From Olivibacter sp. XZL3 (lineage in GTDB: Bacteria > Bacteroidota > Bacteroidia > Sphingobacteriales > Sphingobacteriaceae), in assembly GCF_004368405.1 (NCBI RefSeq), contig NZ_SBJH01000041.1, forward strand, positions 1 through 64,000: 64,000 nt of DNA. Direction: 5' to 3'. Shown piece by piece: positions 53,617-63,265 of the stretch. Positions within the stretch are counted from its first letter, which is position 1. Each line of letters begins with the position of its first letter. A model generated the notes under the pieces. That model did no database searches. It had not been told where the DNA came from and worked only from the letters and a program-made list of their open reading frames with translations. The translations under genes were made by a program, and so were the position numbers.

Positions 53617-54507
53617 ATGAAAAAGAAGTTGCCTCAGATCACGTCGCATCATCTTTCCAAAGATGATTCACGCGAATTTATAGTCTTTCATATCAATAAA
53701 CGATTATTAAGCTCTAAGGAATTTAGCCCTTACGACATCTTCAATCCTTTTAAATCCGATTTTTTTGCTGTATTGATGGTTCATGAAGGATCGATAGATA
53801 TCAATTTGAATTTGCAGCATTTTCGGTTGGAAAAGAACAATGTGTTGGCCTTTGCTCCCAATATGATCAAACGGTTGTTGGCCATTAGTGATGATTGCAA
53901 GTTTTATGCGATTCTATATAAATCCTCGTTTCTGGTAAATGCGAATATACGGGAACTTCATCAAGACGTATACGATTTGTCTGTTTCAGGTGTGCCCTTA
54001 TGCAATTTGGCACTGCACGAAATCAAGGCCCTGAATAACTTGATTGAAGTGATGTTATTGGGCAACCACGTAGAGGACGCCGCTATACATCATGCTGTTG
54101 TTAAACACAGCTTTTTAGCTTTTATGTACGAATATGCGTTTTTATATCGAAAATACATTCGCGAAAAAAACAGGAAAGTATCGCGGAAAGAAGACATCAT
54201 GCTTCGTTTTACAAAACTCGTAGCAGATAACTTCAAAGAGGAGCGGAGTGTCGATTTTTATGCAAAAAAGTTGTTCATTACACCTAAATACCTTTCTGAG
54301 GTCACCAAAGACGTTTCGGGTAAAACGGCAAGTGCGATTATTGCAGAAATGGTAATCATGGAGGCGAAAAGCCTATTGAGTATTCCTTCTCTGACAGTTA
54401 TAGAAATAGCGGATTTTCTCAATTTTAGTGACATGTCTTTTTTCGGCAAGTATTTTAAACGTTATACCGGTGTCAATCCTACCAGCTACAGAAAAACGAT
54501 TCGATAG
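53617..54507 (+). CDS. AraC family transcriptional regulator
   Basis: A 296-residue regulator with an N-terminal cupin-like ligand region (FFAVLMVHEGSIDINLNLQHFRLEKNNVLAFAPNM) and a C-terminal double helix-turn-helix domain. The DNA-binding part has VDFYAKKLFITPKYLSEVTKDVSGKTA and IEIADFLNFSDMSFFGKYFKRYTGVNPTSYRKT, which is the AraC signature. The ligand and target genes are not known. It is followed by a 491-bp intergenic region before marR, so the sphingolipid genes or its own promoter are possible targets. Confidence 0.92.
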   Translation: MKKKLPQITSHHLSKDDSREFIVFHINKRLLSSKEFSPYDIFNPFKSDFFAVLMVHEGSIDINLNLQHFRLEKNNVLAFAPNMIKRLLAISDDCKFYAILYKSSFLVNANIRELHQDVYDLSVSGVPLCNLALHEIKALNNLIEVMLLGNHVEDAAIHHAVVKHSFLAFMYEYAFLYRKYIREKNRKVSRKEDIMLRFTKLVADNFKEERSVDFYAKKLFITPKYLSEVTKDVSGKTASAIIAEMVIMEAKSLLSIPSLTVIEIADFLNFSDMSFFGKYFKRYTGVNPTSYRKTIR

Positions 54508-54998
54508 CTACAATACTCATATAAATGTAAAATTTGTTGCCAACGCAACGATTTTTTTTGTTGATAACTTTTTCCTAAGCCTTTAGTCATTATATTAGCT
54601 TCTAATACTTTTAAATCTAATTATTTGAAAATAAAGTATCTACCGAAGTTCGAGTCCAAATAGTTCGCAGAGTAGTCGTTGATAGCAAAAGGTTTTTATT
54701 CGGTTTTTCGCATTTTGTTAATTTAATATTAACAGAATAATTGGCATGATGTTGTTTCGCAGAAACGAAAGAATACAGAGTTTTAGACGTATTGGTGCGG
54801 AAGGTGATATTGACGAACATTCATTTATTTGAGTTTTAGGGGAGATTTTATAGGTTTTTCAGGCTAGCGGTTCGGAATGTAACGGTGTTTATACAGAAAA
54901 AATGACCAATTTTGGCGACATATGTACCTTTTTTTAATTTAATATTGAGTTGATATTTGTGGCGTTATTAGTTGATATACAAACGATTTTTACAATAG
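54508..54998. other. Long AT-rich intergenic region between araC and marR
   Basis: This is the longest gene-free stretch. It holds no supportable gene; a 67-codon minus-strand ORF at 54617-54820 lacks family resemblance and a start signal. Small dyads occur at 54717-54733 (GTTAAT, five-nt gap, ATTAAC) and 54754-54766 (GTTTC-gca-GAAAC), and a 9-bp direct repeat at 54948-54978. These are the kind of elements that regulators bind, but I cannot name which. Confidence 0.5.
54948..54978 (+). promoter_or_regulatory. Direct repeats AGTTGATAT upstream of marR
   Basis: AGTTGATAT occurs at 54948-54956 and 54970-54978, 22 bp apart, two helical turns. The second copy ends 20 bp before the marR ATG. Such spacing suits cooperative binding on one face of the DNA, perhaps autoregulation by the MarR protein. 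This is an inference. Confidence 0.4.
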
Positions 54999-55448
54999 AT
55001 GAATCAGGTGAAAAATAATGAAGATTTAGCCATATTCCATCTCGATAACCTGAGTAAGTTGTTGCGCAATAAGGCCAATCAGTACTTGTCTGCCCAGGGG
55101 ATTGATGTGCGGATAGAACAGCTGCCTGTTTTGTTTAGTATACCGGAGGAAGGTCTTCCACAACAGCAGATTGCCGATGAAATCGGGAGAGACAAATCGT
55201 CGGTACTTCGAACCATCTCCAATTTAGAAAAGGAAGATTTGGTCAGAGTAACGACAGATCTAGCTGATAAAAGGAAAAACTGTGTTATGCTCACTCCAAA
55301 GGGACGTGCCTTGGCCGGACTTATAAAGGATAAAATTGTGAATCTCGAAAAGGTTTTGTTTAATAGCTTGAAAAGTCCAGAGCATGATCGATTTATGCAG
55401 GTGATCAAATCAATTGGGAACAACCTGCAGAATATACATATAATATAA
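54999..55448 (+). CDS. MarR family transcriptional regulator
   Basis: A 149-residue winged-helix regulator. The core is LPQQQIADEIGRDKSSVLRTISNLEKEDLVRVTTD near 50-84, which includes the recognition helix, then the wing DLADKRKNCVMLTPKGRALAG. MarR proteins usually repress nearby genes and respond to small amphipathic molecules. Its position 46 bp before serine palmitoyltransferase makes control of sphingolipid synthesis an attractive hypothesis, and the two may share a transcript. No effector can be named. Confidence 0.88.
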   Translation: MNQVKNNEDLAIFHLDNLSKLLRNKANQYLSAQGIDVRIEQLPVLFSIPEEGLPQQQIADEIGRDKSSVLRTISNLEKEDLVRVTTDLADKRKNCVMLTPKGRALAGLIKDKIVNLEKVLFNSLKSPEHDRFMQVIKSIGNNLQNIHII

Positions 55449-55466
55449 CTGTATTAAAAAGGAGAT

Positions 55467-55480
55467 AAACCCTTGGGTTT
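55467..55480. promoter_or_regulatory. Dyad AAACCC-TT-GGGTTT in the spt leader
   Basis: A 6-bp inverted repeat with a two-base centre lies 14 bp before the serine palmitoyltransferase ATG. Its surroundings (GGAGATAAACCCTTGGG) resemble GGGATAGACCCTTGGG at 13658-13672, ahead of the TPR gene, and both genes then share TTTTAATTAAATGA at the start codon. It may be a regulator site or leader element. Confidence 0.4.
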
Positions 55481-55494
55481 TAAATTTTAATTAA

Positions 55495-56700
<1,206 letters not shown>

Positions 56701-56736
56701 ATCAACTGAACATATCGATACAGCACTTATTTTACC

Positions 56737-57855
56737 ATGGAGGTAGTTAACGTTTCGTCTAAAAGTCAGTTGAAATCTTTTATAGATTTTCCTCATGATC
56801 TATATAAGAATGATAAGGACTATGTCCCGGAGTTGTTTATTGCCCAGCGTGACATGCTTACGCCGGGCAAGCACCCTTTTCATAACCATTCTTTTATCCA
56901 ATTGTTTCTTGCTTATGAAGGCAAAAAAGTTGTAGGACGCATAGCTGCAATTTACAATACCAATCATAATGCGTTTACGCAGGCGAACGATGGCTTTTTT
57001 GGTTTTTTCGATACGGTAGACGATCAACGCGTAGTAGATGAGCTGCTGGCACGCAGCGTCGCTTGGCTAAAAGAAAAGGGAGCAAATCGATTAGTGGGGC
57101 CCGTAAACCTATCGACCAATGACTCTTGTGGCTTATTAGTAGAAGGCTTTGACCGACCGCCGGTTGCGATGATGCCTTATAACATGCGATACTACGAAAA
57201 ATTATTAATGGGAGCCGGATTACAGAAGCAGACGGATTTGTTGGCTTACCTGATTGTTCGTAATAATCTAAATGACCGATCTGTTAAGCTCTTGGGAGCA
57301 CTGGAAGAGCGGTTGAAAAGAAGCAATATTAGAATAAGAAGCATTGATAAAAAGAATCTGAAACAAGAAATACCAAAGATTAAAGAGCTATATAACAGTG
57401 CTTGGGACAAAAACCTTGGTTTTGTGCCCATGACTGATGAAGAGTTCAACTTTCTGGCAAAGGATTTATCGATGATTTTGGATCCCAGATATTGCATTAT
57501 TGCCGAACAAGGAGATAAGATGGTTGGTTTTGCGCTGGGCATTCCTGATATCAACCAGATATTGATTAAGATAAAGCGTGGGAGATTGTTCCCTACTGGA
57601 ATTTTTAAACTATTGTTCGGACTAAAAAAGGTGACCGGCGTTCGTGTATTACTGCTAGGGGTCGTTGACGGCTATCGAAAAATGGGTATAGAGGCCTGTC
57701 TTTATGGACGGTTAATAAAAAATTCAGAAGGCACAAACCTCCAATATGCGGAATGTTCTTGGATGTTGGAAGATAACTATCTCATGAATCATGCCATTGA
57801 ACAGATAAATGGCCAACAATATAAGCGCTACCGCTTATTTGAAAAGACCATTTAA
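56737..57855 (+). CDS. GNAT-fold protein, candidate sphingoid-base N-acyltransferase
   Basis: A 372-residue protein with GNAT-like parts: IQLFLAYEGKKVVGRIAAIYN near 45-65, an acyltransferase-type central region, and GYRKMGIEACLYGRLI near the C-terminus, which resembles the acyl-CoA loop. The rest (PVNLSTNDSCGLLVEGFDRPP, RRYRLF end) matches hypothetical acyltransferases of Bacteroidota. Because it directly follows spt, and the ceramide synthase described in Caulobacter is also GNAT-related, I infer it may N-acylate the sphingoid base. The function is unproven. Confidence 0.7.
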   Translation: MEVVNVSSKSQLKSFIDFPHDLYKNDKDYVPELFIAQRDMLTPGKHPFHNHSFIQLFLAYEGKKVVGRIAAIYNTNHNAFTQANDGFFGFFDTVDDQRVVDELLARSVAWLKEKGANRLVGPVNLSTNDSCGLLVEGFDRPPVAMMPYNMRYYEKLLMGAGLQKQTDLLAYLIVRNNLNDRSVKLLGALEERLKRSNIRIRSIDKKNLKQEIPKIKELYNSAWDKNLGFVPMTDEEFNFLAKDLSMILDPRYCIIAEQGDKMVGFALGIPDINQILIKIKRGRLFPTGIFKLLFGLKKVTGVRVLLLGVVDGYRKMGIEACLYGRLIKNSEGTNLQYAECSWMLEDNYLMNHAIEQINGQQYKRYRLFEKTI

Positions 57856-58075
57856 GTTTAATTCTGTAATTGCTGATATACAGCTAGATCCTTACAGTAG
57901 TGGTTGTTTCTCTACCCAAGAGAAGAGTGCTGGATAATACGATCGTTTTTCTGCCCAACTGTATTAATGGCTGTGCGATGCTGGCTATTTTTGACTTTTT
58001 GACCACAATAGTCTTAAATGAAATCCTTTATTTTGCGGTGTAGGTGGTACACATCTAAACTAATTGAATTAAGAA

Positions 58076-60652
58076 GTGAAAATAATTATTGCAAAGATCC
58101 ATAGCAGCTATACTCATATTTGCTTATTGTTTTTGTTCGCTTTATCTGCTCAAATAGCTGTAGCGCAAACGACTATCGTTCGCGGCGTTATAACGGATGC
58201 AGTAACGAAGGAAACACTCCCTTATGTAAGTATTCTAATACCCGGAACTACTATCGGCACATCTGCCGACGACGAGGGCCATTTTAGTATTAAGATAGAT
58301 GGGAATTATTCGAAGCTTAAATTTGCCTATATCGGTTATGTCACTGTAGAAAAAGATATTAAGCCAGGGGAAGACCAAGTGGTGAATGTACAGATGAGCG
58401 TTGATGCCAAGATGTTGAACGAAGTAGTGGTCACAGGCAAAAGGGGACGATATAGAAATAAAAATAATCCAGCTGTTGAGTTGATTAGGCAGGTTATCGC
58501 TCACAAAAAGGAAAATCAAATGGAAAATTACGACTTTGTTCAATACGAGGAGTATAGTAAGTTGTCCATGGCTTTAAGTAACCTGTCGGATAAATTTAAA
58601 GAGAAGCGAATATTCAGAAATTACCAGTTTCTGTTTGCCGAACAAGATTCCAGTTCGATTGGCGGTAAAAACGTTTTGCCTGCCTATATGGAGGAAAAAT
58701 TGTCTAACATCTATTTCCGTAAAAACCCATATAAAAAGAAGCGGTACGTTTTAGCGGATAAAAAGGCTGAGTTTGATCCGCACTTCATTGATAATGATGG
58801 CGTGAGCAATTACCTTCACCGATTGTACGAAGATATCAATATTTACGATAATGATATTTCGATTACCACTAATCTGTTCTTAAGCCCCATTGCCAATAAT
58901 TCGCCTACTTTTTACAAGTTTTTTATTAGTGATACCGTAAAGACGGAACAACCATGGCTTGTTGAACTTAGTTTCGTTCCCCGTAACAAGGCAGATATGT
59001 TGTTTGAGGGTAAATTGTTCATCACTTTAGACGGCAATTATGCAGTCCAAAATGCCTATCTAACCGTAAATAAAGATATTAATTTAAACTTTATGCGGGA
59101 TTTGCAGGCAAAGTTGGAGTACAGCAAAAATCCCGACGGGCGGTATCATTTAAGTAAAAGTACGCTTACCATGGAATTCGCGCTAGGGGATAAGGGCGGT
59201 GGCATATTAGGCGAGCGTACCGTTTCTTTTCAGAAATACCTGATCGGACAGTCGCAAGCCGATAGTATCTATAAGGGTCCAGATGAAGAAATTGCTTATA
59301 ATCCCGAAGTCAAAACAACGGAGGAGTATTGGAAAAGTGTGCGTCACGTGCCCTTGGAACTTCGGGAAGTCGGTATCTATAAAAATGTAGATACGCTTCA
59401 AACGATCAAGTCTTTTAGACGCATCATGGACTGGGGAACGGTGCTGCTAGCTGGATATAAGTCGTTTGGCAAGTTTGAAATGGGGCCTGCTAGCACCTTT
59501 TATAGTTTTAATCCTGTAGAGGGATTTAGGTTACGTTTAGGAGGACGAACGACTACCGACCTCAGTAAAAGGATGTTTTTTGAAACCTATGGGGCTTATG
59601 GCTTTCGGGATGAAAAGTGGAAATACTTTTTAAGTGCTACATACTCGTTGAACAACAAATCAGTATATTCATTTCCGCTTCATTATATAAAAGCCAGTTA
59701 TCAACACGATACAAAGATACCGGGCCAGGAACTGCAATTTGTTCAGGAAGACAACTTTTTACTTTCTTTCAAACGAGGTGATAATAACCGCTGGCTTTAT
59801 AACGATATTGCTAAGTTCGAGTATGTGCATGAGTTACCGAGTAGGTTCTCTTACAAAGTTGGCTTTACACATTGGCGGCAGCGTCCTGCCGGCGTATTGG
59901 TTTATCAACGCGAAGATGCCAACGGGAATCTTTTTAACGTTAATGAACTTACTTCATCGGAGGTCAATGTTGAACTTCGCTATGCACCGAAAGAGCAGTT
60001 CTATCAGGGCAAAGTTTATCGCATCCCGATATTTAACAAATATCCGATATTTACCTTGCGCTATAATATGGGCTTAAAAAATGTATTCAACAGCACAAAC
60101 GATTACCACAACTTTAGCGCAAACATCTTTAAGCGTGTATATTTGTCGCAGTTTGGCTACTCAGACGTAACCCTCGAAGGTGGATACATTTTTGGAGAGA
60201 ACATCCCTTTTCCATTGCTTAGCATACATCGGGCGAATCAAACCTACGCGTATCAGCTAAACTCTTATAATTTGATGAACTTTCTTGAGTTCGTAAGCGA
60301 CCACTATGCAGCTGTTAATGTACAATATTACCTGAACGGGTTTATTTTTAACAAAATCCCGTTGCTTAAGCGGCTAAAATGGCGTGAGGTTATCAGCTTC
60401 AAAGGTTTGTGGGGAGGTTTAAGAGATGAAAATAACCCGAATTATAATAATTCATTATACAAATTCTCCATGGATGAAAACGGCTTGCCTATAACTTATA
60501 CGTTAGGAAGTACTCCGTATATTGAAGGAAGTGTTGGGATAGCGAATATTTTTAAATTAGTTCGGGTAGATCTAATAAGGAGATTTACTTATTTGGACAA
60601 TCCGAATGTTTCGGAATGGGGTATAAGAGCCCGGGTCAAATTTGATTTTTAA
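58076..60652 (+). CDS. DUF5686 and carboxypeptidase-regulatory-like outer-membrane protein
   Basis: An 858-residue secreted protein. A signal peptide ends at AVAQ near residue 30. A carboxypeptidase-regulatory-like (CarboxypepD_reg-like) beta domain follows at 33-120 (VRGVITDAVTKETLPYVSI). The remainder is the DUF5686 family, predicted as a beta-barrel outer-membrane protein that ends in a strand with terminal Phe (ARVKFDF). The start is GTG at 58076. Its role is unknown; position between the GNAT and hydroxylase genes suggests an envelope or lipid link, but it is also common elsewhere. Confidence 0.82.
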   Translation: MKIIIAKIHSSYTHICLLFLFALSAQIAVAQTTIVRGVITDAVTKETLPYVSILIPGTTIGTSADDEGHFSIKIDGNYSKLKFAYIGYVTVEKDIKPGEDQVVNVQMSVDAKMLNEVVVTGKRGRYRNKNNPAVELIRQVIAHKKENQMENYDFVQYEEYSKLSMALSNLSDKFKEKRIFRNYQFLFAEQDSSSIGGKNVLPAYMEEKLSNIYFRKNPYKKKRYVLADKKAEFDPHFIDNDGVSNYLHRLYEDINIYDNDISITTNLFLSPIANNSPTFYKFFISDTVKTEQPWLVELSFVPRNKADMLFEGKLFITLDGNYAVQNAYLTVNKDINLNFMRDLQAKLEYSKNPDGRYHLSKSTLTMEFALGDKGGGILGERTVSFQKYLIGQSQADSIYKGPDEEIAYNPEVKTTEEYWKSVRHVPLELREVGIYKNVDTLQTIKSFRRIMDWGTVLLAGYKSFGKFEMGPASTFYSFNPVEGFRLRLGGRTTTDLSKRMFFETYGAYGFRDEKWKYFLSATYSLNNKSVYSFPLHYIKASYQHDTKIPGQELQFVQEDNFLLSFKRGDNNRWLYNDIAKFEYVHELPSRFSYKVGFTHWRQRPAGVLVYQREDANGNLFNVNELTSSEVNVELRYAPKEQFYQGKVYRIPIFNKYPIFTLRYNMGLKNVFNSTNDYHNFSANIFKRVYLSQFGYSDVTLEGGYIFGENIPFPLLSIHRANQTYAYQLNSYNLMNFLEFVSDHYAAVNVQYYLNGFIFNKIPLLKRLKWREVISFKGLWGGLRDENNPNYNNSLYKFSMDENGLPITYTLGSTPYIEGSVGIANIFKLVRVDLIRRFTYLDNPNVSEWGIRARVKFDF

Positions 60653-60751
60653 TCGTTTAACGACGCTTTTTTGTTTATTTTTGTCTATTCTTATTAGCTC
60701 ATAGCTTAGGCCAATTAAGTTAATAGGTTTTATTTATCAATAGTAGTTGTC

Positions 60752-61384
60752 ATGGCAAAGAATTATGTTTCTAACTCGCAGGAATCAGTAAGAATGTTTA
60801 AAAGCAACTTACTCGAACCTTTAACAAAGGTACATTTTACAGTGCCTTTGATATTGTTTGTGCCAGTTATCCTCTATTTTTCATGGCAGGCGTTTGCTAC
60901 ATATGAAGTTTCTGTTTGGTTCTACATAGGATACTTCATTATCGGCTTATTCGTTTGGTCATTCACCGAGTATGTAATGCACCGTTTCGTTTTTCATTTA
61001 CCCCCTAAAGGGAAGGTGATGGAGCGTCTTCATTTCATATTTCACGGGGTGCATCACGATTATCCCATGGACAAACTCCGGTTGGTATTGCCTCCTTCAG
61101 TAAGTATCCCCCTTGCTCTAGCGCTATATTATTTGTTTAAGTTGTTTTTTAATGATATGCAGATGTCGGCGTTTTTTCCAGGTTTTATAGTGGGGTATCT
61201 TTTTTATGATATAGGGCATTATGCAATGCACCATTATAACTTTAAAAGCGGCATTATGAAAAGGATCAAGCAGCACCATATGCTTCACCATTATCAGGAT
61301 GCAGACAAAGGTTATGGTGTGAGTTCCCCGCTATGGGATATGATCTTTGGTTCTAATTTTGAAAAGAAGAAAAAAGCAAAATAG
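60752..61384 (+). CDS. Fatty acid hydroxylase superfamily protein (FA2H/Scs7-like)
   Basis: A 210-residue membrane di-iron hydroxylase. The histidine clusters are H77-x4-H82, H98-x2-HH102, H156-x3-HH161, and H175-H176-x2-HH180, the arrangement of fatty acid 2-hydroxylases that act on (dihydro)ceramide. Four hydrophobic segments surround them. The C-terminal lysine-rich tail KKKKAK is similar to an ER-type retrieval signal but has no such meaning here. TATTTTTG at 60676-60683 is a -7-like box. It is about 4 kb from spt; 2-hydroxylation of ceramide acyl chains is the likely job, inferred. Confidence 0.88.
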   Translation: MAKNYVSNSQESVRMFKSNLLEPLTKVHFTVPLILFVPVILYFSWQAFATYEVSVWFYIGYFIIGLFVWSFTEYVMHRFVFHLPPKGKVMERLHFIFHGVHHDYPMDKLRLVLPPSVSIPLALALYYLFKLFFNDMQMSAFFPGFIVGYLFYDIGHYAMHHYNFKSGIMKRIKQHHMLHHYQDADKGYGVSSPLWDMIFGSNFEKKKKAK

Positions 61385-61458
61385 CTGCTTTCTTCTTGTA
61401 CCTGAAATGATACACAACCGTTGACTTGCTTAATGCGGTGAAGTAATCTAATCTCCTT

Positions 61459-62217
61459 ATGAAAGAAAAGAAGACAATGATAGAAGGGCTTGAAAACAAG
61501 CATTTCGGTCAGGTGCAAGAAGAAGACGAGAAAAAGAAAAATATCTTTAAGGACCGGAAGCGCACCAATTTATTAAAGGATGCCGAACAGCGCTCAATTT
61601 CTTACTTGGTTACCAAAGTGCCAGATGCCATAACACCCAACATGCTTACTGGCATAGGCTGTTTTGGAGGGATGGTTGTGTTGCTGGGATTTGTGTTGGC
61701 AAGCTATGTGGACCGTTCGTATCTTTTATTAGGCGTATTAGGACTCTCTATTAATTGGCTAGGCGATTCATTGGATGGGCGGATCGCTTATTACCGAAAT
61801 ATCCCGCGAAAATGGTATGGTTTTTCTCTTGACATCATCATGGACTGGATCAATACTGTTATTATGGGCCTCGGTTTTATCGTCTATCTCGGCGAAGGAT
61901 ACGAACTGTTATCCTATTTTTTCGTTGCTTTATACGGATGGGCCATGATCATAACGCAGTTGCGTTATAAGATTACCGACAGATACACCATAGATGCCGG
62001 GACCGTAGGACCAACTGAAATTAGAGTCATCATCAGCATCATCTTTATTTTAGAAGTAATATTTGCGGGAGCCGTCAATATATTTTCAGCGCTTGTAGTC
62101 ATTACTCTTTTTATTGTCAATATCGTAGACACAATAAAGTTATTGCGTTTGGGTGACGCGCGTGATATAGCAGAACGAGCGGTAAAGAGTGCTTCACCCG
62201 ATGTTAAAGAAAAGTAG
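61459..62217 (+). CDS. CDP-alcohol phosphatidyltransferase family protein
   Basis: A 252-residue membrane protein of the CDP-alcohol phosphatidyltransferase family, which transfers a phospho-alcohol or phosphatidyl group from a CDP carrier. The metal-binding motif is D103-x2-D106-G-x2-A110, then G121-x3-D125-x3-D129. Canonical motifs have AR followed by seven or eight residues before G; here the arginine is tyrosine (Y111) and nine residues follow. All four aspartates remain. The N-terminal 40 residues are charged. An ATG six codons inside is an alternative start. Product cannot be named; ceramide-phospho-headgroup transfer is a hypothesis. Confidence 0.83.
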   Translation: MKEKKTMIEGLENKHFGQVQEEDEKKKNIFKDRKRTNLLKDAEQRSISYLVTKVPDAITPNMLTGIGCFGGMVVLLGFVLASYVDRSYLLLGVLGLSINWLGDSLDGRIAYYRNIPRKWYGFSLDIIMDWINTVIMGLGFIVYLGEGYELLSYFFVALYGWAMIITQLRYKITDRYTIDAGTVGPTEIRVIISIIFILEVIFAGAVNIFSALVVITLFIVNIVDTIKLLRLGDARDIAERAVKSASPDVKEK

Positions 62218-62614
62218 CATTTATACCTTCATAAAAGCCCAGTTTTCAGCTTTTTTAGGAGGGATAGTCGATTACAGTGTAATGGTTATATGTACAGAGT
62301 TGCTGTATATACATTATACCATTTCAATTATCGTTGGTGGAATGATCGGCGCGCTGATCAACTTTATGGTCAATCTTAATTGGACTTTCAAAGCTACGGC
62401 AAGGGTTGATCAGCGGGGCGGCATTTTGATTCAACTGGCTAAATTCGCTTCTATGGTAGGAGGGAGCGTTTTGTTAAAGTCATCGGGTACTTACTTGCTA
62501 ACAGAGACTGTACAAATGGACTATCGGATAGGTAGAATAGTGGTTGACCTCCTTGTGTCGCTTGGCTTCAATTACACCTTGCAACGCTATTGGGTTTTTA
62601 AAAGAAATCCTTGA
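62201..62614 (+). CDS. GtrA family membrane protein
   Basis: A 137-residue four-helix membrane protein of the GtrA family, thought to flip polyprenyl-phosphate-linked sugars or assist glycan modification. Motifs are FLGGIVDYSVMVICTELL, GALINFMVNLNWTF and SLGFNYTLQRYWVFK. The ATG at 62201 lies within the last codons of the CDP-alcohol transferase gene, a 17-base overlap that implies tight coupling. A GTG twelve bases earlier is in frame and less likely. Confidence 0.88.
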   Translation: MLKKSSIYTFIKAQFSAFLGGIVDYSVMVICTELLYIHYTISIIVGGMIGALINFMVNLNWTFKATARVDQRGGILIQLAKFASMVGGSVLLKSSGTYLLTETVQMDYRIGRIVVDLLVSLGFNYTLQRYWVFKRNP

Positions 62615-62644
62615 TACAAGCTTAAGCTTGGTAAATAATAATTT

Positions 62645-63232
62645 ATGAATATTCGTACGTTTAGCGCTTTATATTGTGCTCTTTTTTTGGGGGTAGGAAG
62701 CGTGGTTGGTTTCCCATATGCTAACCCTTCAAAGGTGATATATGAAAACGTTTCTACTGATGTAGATTCGTTTCCTATTCCGAAAGATGTAGCGCATTTG
62801 TTGTTTTATATACAGCGTGATCCTAACACCAATACAATCTGTTATACTTTAAACATTGACAATGCCGGCAGGCTTGATTTAGGAGACCCGATTCATGCCT
62901 TTTGGATACGTTATCCCGAAGGGGGCGTACGGAAAGAGTTAAATTTTATTCAACGCAAATTTGCCTACGGAATCAATACGAAGAAACTGGCGGATGGCAG
63001 TTATGACGTCAGGTCAGTTGCTTATAGCAAACTGCCATTAAAGCTAAAAAAGGATACGAGGGGCGTTTATCGCGTTTATGCTCAGATAAATGACAAAGAA
63101 TCGGTGCTCGAGCGGATATTCATTCGAATTGGAGACGGCGGTACTTTTTGGAAGCCAGATGTTCAATATATTGAACTCAAGGGTATTGACGTGAAAACAG
63201 GTAAACGTGTCCTTGAACGATTTAAGCCGTAA
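62645..63232 (+). CDS. DUF4833 domain-containing secreted protein
   Basis: A 195-residue protein with an N-terminal signal peptide (hydrophobic 8-22). The core VAHLLFYIQRDPNTNTICYTLN, HAFWIRYPEGGVRKELNFIQRKFAYGI and a strand-rich C-terminus match DUF4833, a Bacteroidota family of unknown function. It starts 30 bp after gtrA and is probably its operon partner. It ends at a good terminator. Its genomic place beside CDP-alcohol transferase and GtrA suggests an envelope or lipid role, but that is only context. Confidence 0.78.
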   Translation: MNIRTFSALYCALFLGVGSVVGFPYANPSKVIYENVSTDVDSFPIPKDVAHLLFYIQRDPNTNTICYTLNIDNAGRLDLGDPIHAFWIRYPEGGVRKELNFIQRKFAYGINTKKLADGSYDVRSVAYSKLPLKLKKDTRGVYRVYAQINDKESVLERIFIRIGDGGTFWKPDVQYIELKGIDVKTGKRVLERFKP

Positions 63233-63233
63233 G

Positions 63234-63265
63234 AAGCAGGCCCTAGTTCTGGGGCCTGCTTTTTA
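63234..63265. terminator. Bidirectional intrinsic terminator after DUF4833
   Basis: A 10-bp stem (AAGCAGGCCC at 63234-63243, GGGCCTGCTT at 63252-63261) followed by Ts on the plus strand and preceded on the minus strand by the stop codon of the last gene. Confidence 0.87.

Noticed and set aside
54617-54820. 67-codon minus-strand ORF in the araC-marR gap
   Set aside because: No family resemblance, no plausible start signal, composition like the surrounding AT-rich DNA.
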